A stretch of 6,770 bases of DNA, taken from contig CAZPQA010000145.1 of the NCBI GenBank assembly GCA_964588535.1, positions 1-6,770 on the forward strand, given 5' to 3'. Each line of letters opens with the position of its first letter. Positions within the stretch are counted from its first letter, which is position 1. The translations under genes were made by a program, and so were the position numbers. This document shows positions 6,606 through 6,770 of this stretch, piece by piece. This stretch comes from NaphS2 sp964588535 (lineage in GTDB: Bacteria; Desulfobacterota; DSM-4660; Desulfatiglandales; Desulfatiglandaceae). Under the pieces are notes generated by a model. The model saw only the letters and a list, made by a program, of their open reading frames with translations. It had not been told where the DNA came from and made no database searches.

Positions 6606-6701
6606 GGACCCTGATCAAATGAGATTTGAAGCCGTGTCTTTTATCACTGGACCACCACTCATTTTACGTTGTATGTTGCCGATGCGCCAAAACAGCGATC
6701 C

Positions 6702-6710
6702 TGTTATGAT
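6702..6710 (+). promoter_or_regulatory. Possible extended -10 promoter for the gene at 6748
   Basis: TGTTATGAT fits the extended -10 form TG-n-TATAAT with one mismatch. TTGCCG at 6676-6681 is too far (23 nt) to be a standard -35. Transcription would start near 6717, giving a leader of about 30 nt before the ATG at 6748. Confidence 0.35.
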
Positions 6711-6747
6711 TGTTCTCAATAATCGTATTGAATAAGGAGAAACCCCG

Positions 6748-6770
6748 ATGGCTCATTTAATCTCATTTTC
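6748..6770 (+). CDS. Start of a gene running off the window (3' partial)
   Basis: The ATG at 6748 is preceded by AAGGAGA (6734-6740) with a 7-nt spacer, an excellent ribosome-binding site. Seven full codons are visible (MAHLISF) plus two bases. This is too little to identify the product. The Shine-Dalgarno and a plausible promoter upstream support a real gene start. Confidence 0.6.

Larger units (their letters stand above)
6482..6747. other. 266-nt divergent intergenic region with hairpins, no supported gene
   Basis: This stretch separates the minus-strand hydrolase from the plus-strand gene at 6748. It contains the hydrolase Shine-Dalgarno, a U-rich hairpin (6533-6554), a hairpin followed by T6 (6560-6605), a possible extended -10 (6702-6710) and the Shine-Dalgarno of the next gene. 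Two tiny plus-strand frames (6564-6614, 16 codons; 6619-6735, 38 codons) lack ribosome-binding sites and are not called. No tRNA, CRISPR or insertion-sequence end was seen. Confidence 0.6.

Noticed and set aside
6619..6735. 38-codon plus-strand frame whose TAA overlaps the Shine-Dalgarno of the gene at 6748
   Set aside because: It has no Shine-Dalgarno or recognisable motif, and the likely promoter for the next gene lies inside it. The stop/Shine-Dalgarno overlap is suggestive of coupling but can occur by chance.
1..6770. CRISPR array, tRNA or rRNA gene, insertion sequence or phage elements
   Set aside because: No regularly spaced repeats, clover-leaf sequence, transposase or terminal inverted repeats were seen by eye on either strand.

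Overview
The window most likely comes from an anaerobic Desulfobacterota (deltaproteobacterial), sulfate-reducer-type chromosome. The evidence is a very large iron-sulfur flavoprotein of the heterodisulfide reductase subunit A (HdrA) family, an in-frame UGA read as selenocysteine in it, and a cysteine-rich DUF3795 protein. This lineage assignment is inferred from gene content, not from a search.

Layout. (1) Positions 1-2888 (+): the 3' 961 codons of an HdrA-type protein whose 5' end lies outside the window. A UGA at 45-47 sits where HdrA proteins have the second cysteine of a conserved C-x2-C, and a SECIS-like hairpin follows at 63-80, so the visible gene is a selenoprotein. A gene caller that treats UGA only as stop would start it wrongly at the TTG at 96. 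The protein is two HdrA modules in tandem with a ferredoxin insert in the first and a 2[4Fe-4S] ferredoxin at the C-terminus. (2) 2934-3434 (+): a GNAT-type acyltransferase, 45 nt after hdrA. (3) 3431-4672 (+): a cytoplasmic TPR protein that overlaps the GNAT gene by 4 nt (ATGA). These three are probably one transcription unit. (4) 4706-4927 (-): a 73-residue conserved-looking small protein with an excellent ribosome-binding site, convergent with the TPR gene. (5) 5068-5592 (+): a DUF3795 cysteine-rich protein with an added C-terminal zinc ribbon, divergent from gene 4. (6) 5621-6475 (-): an alpha/beta hydrolase with a complete catalytic triad, convergent with gene 5. (7) 6748-6770 (+): the first codons of a gene that continues beyond the window. 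The 266-nt intergenic stretch between genes 6 and 7 holds two hairpins and a possible extended -10 promoter.

How the genes relate. HdrA-family proteins are the FAD-containing, electron-bifurcating hub in complexes with HdrBC, MvhD/hydrogenase, FloxABCD or formate dehydrogenase modules. No partner gene is visible here; partners may lie upstream of the window. The GNAT and TPR genes downstream could be accessory (modification or assembly) but nothing in the sequence proves it. Genes 4-6 look like independent single-gene units in alternating orientation.

The most notable point is the selenocysteine-containing, asymmetrically duplicated HdrA. Sec-containing HdrA is already known from methanogens and some deltaproteobacteria, so this is an easily mis-annotated instance rather than a wholly new system.
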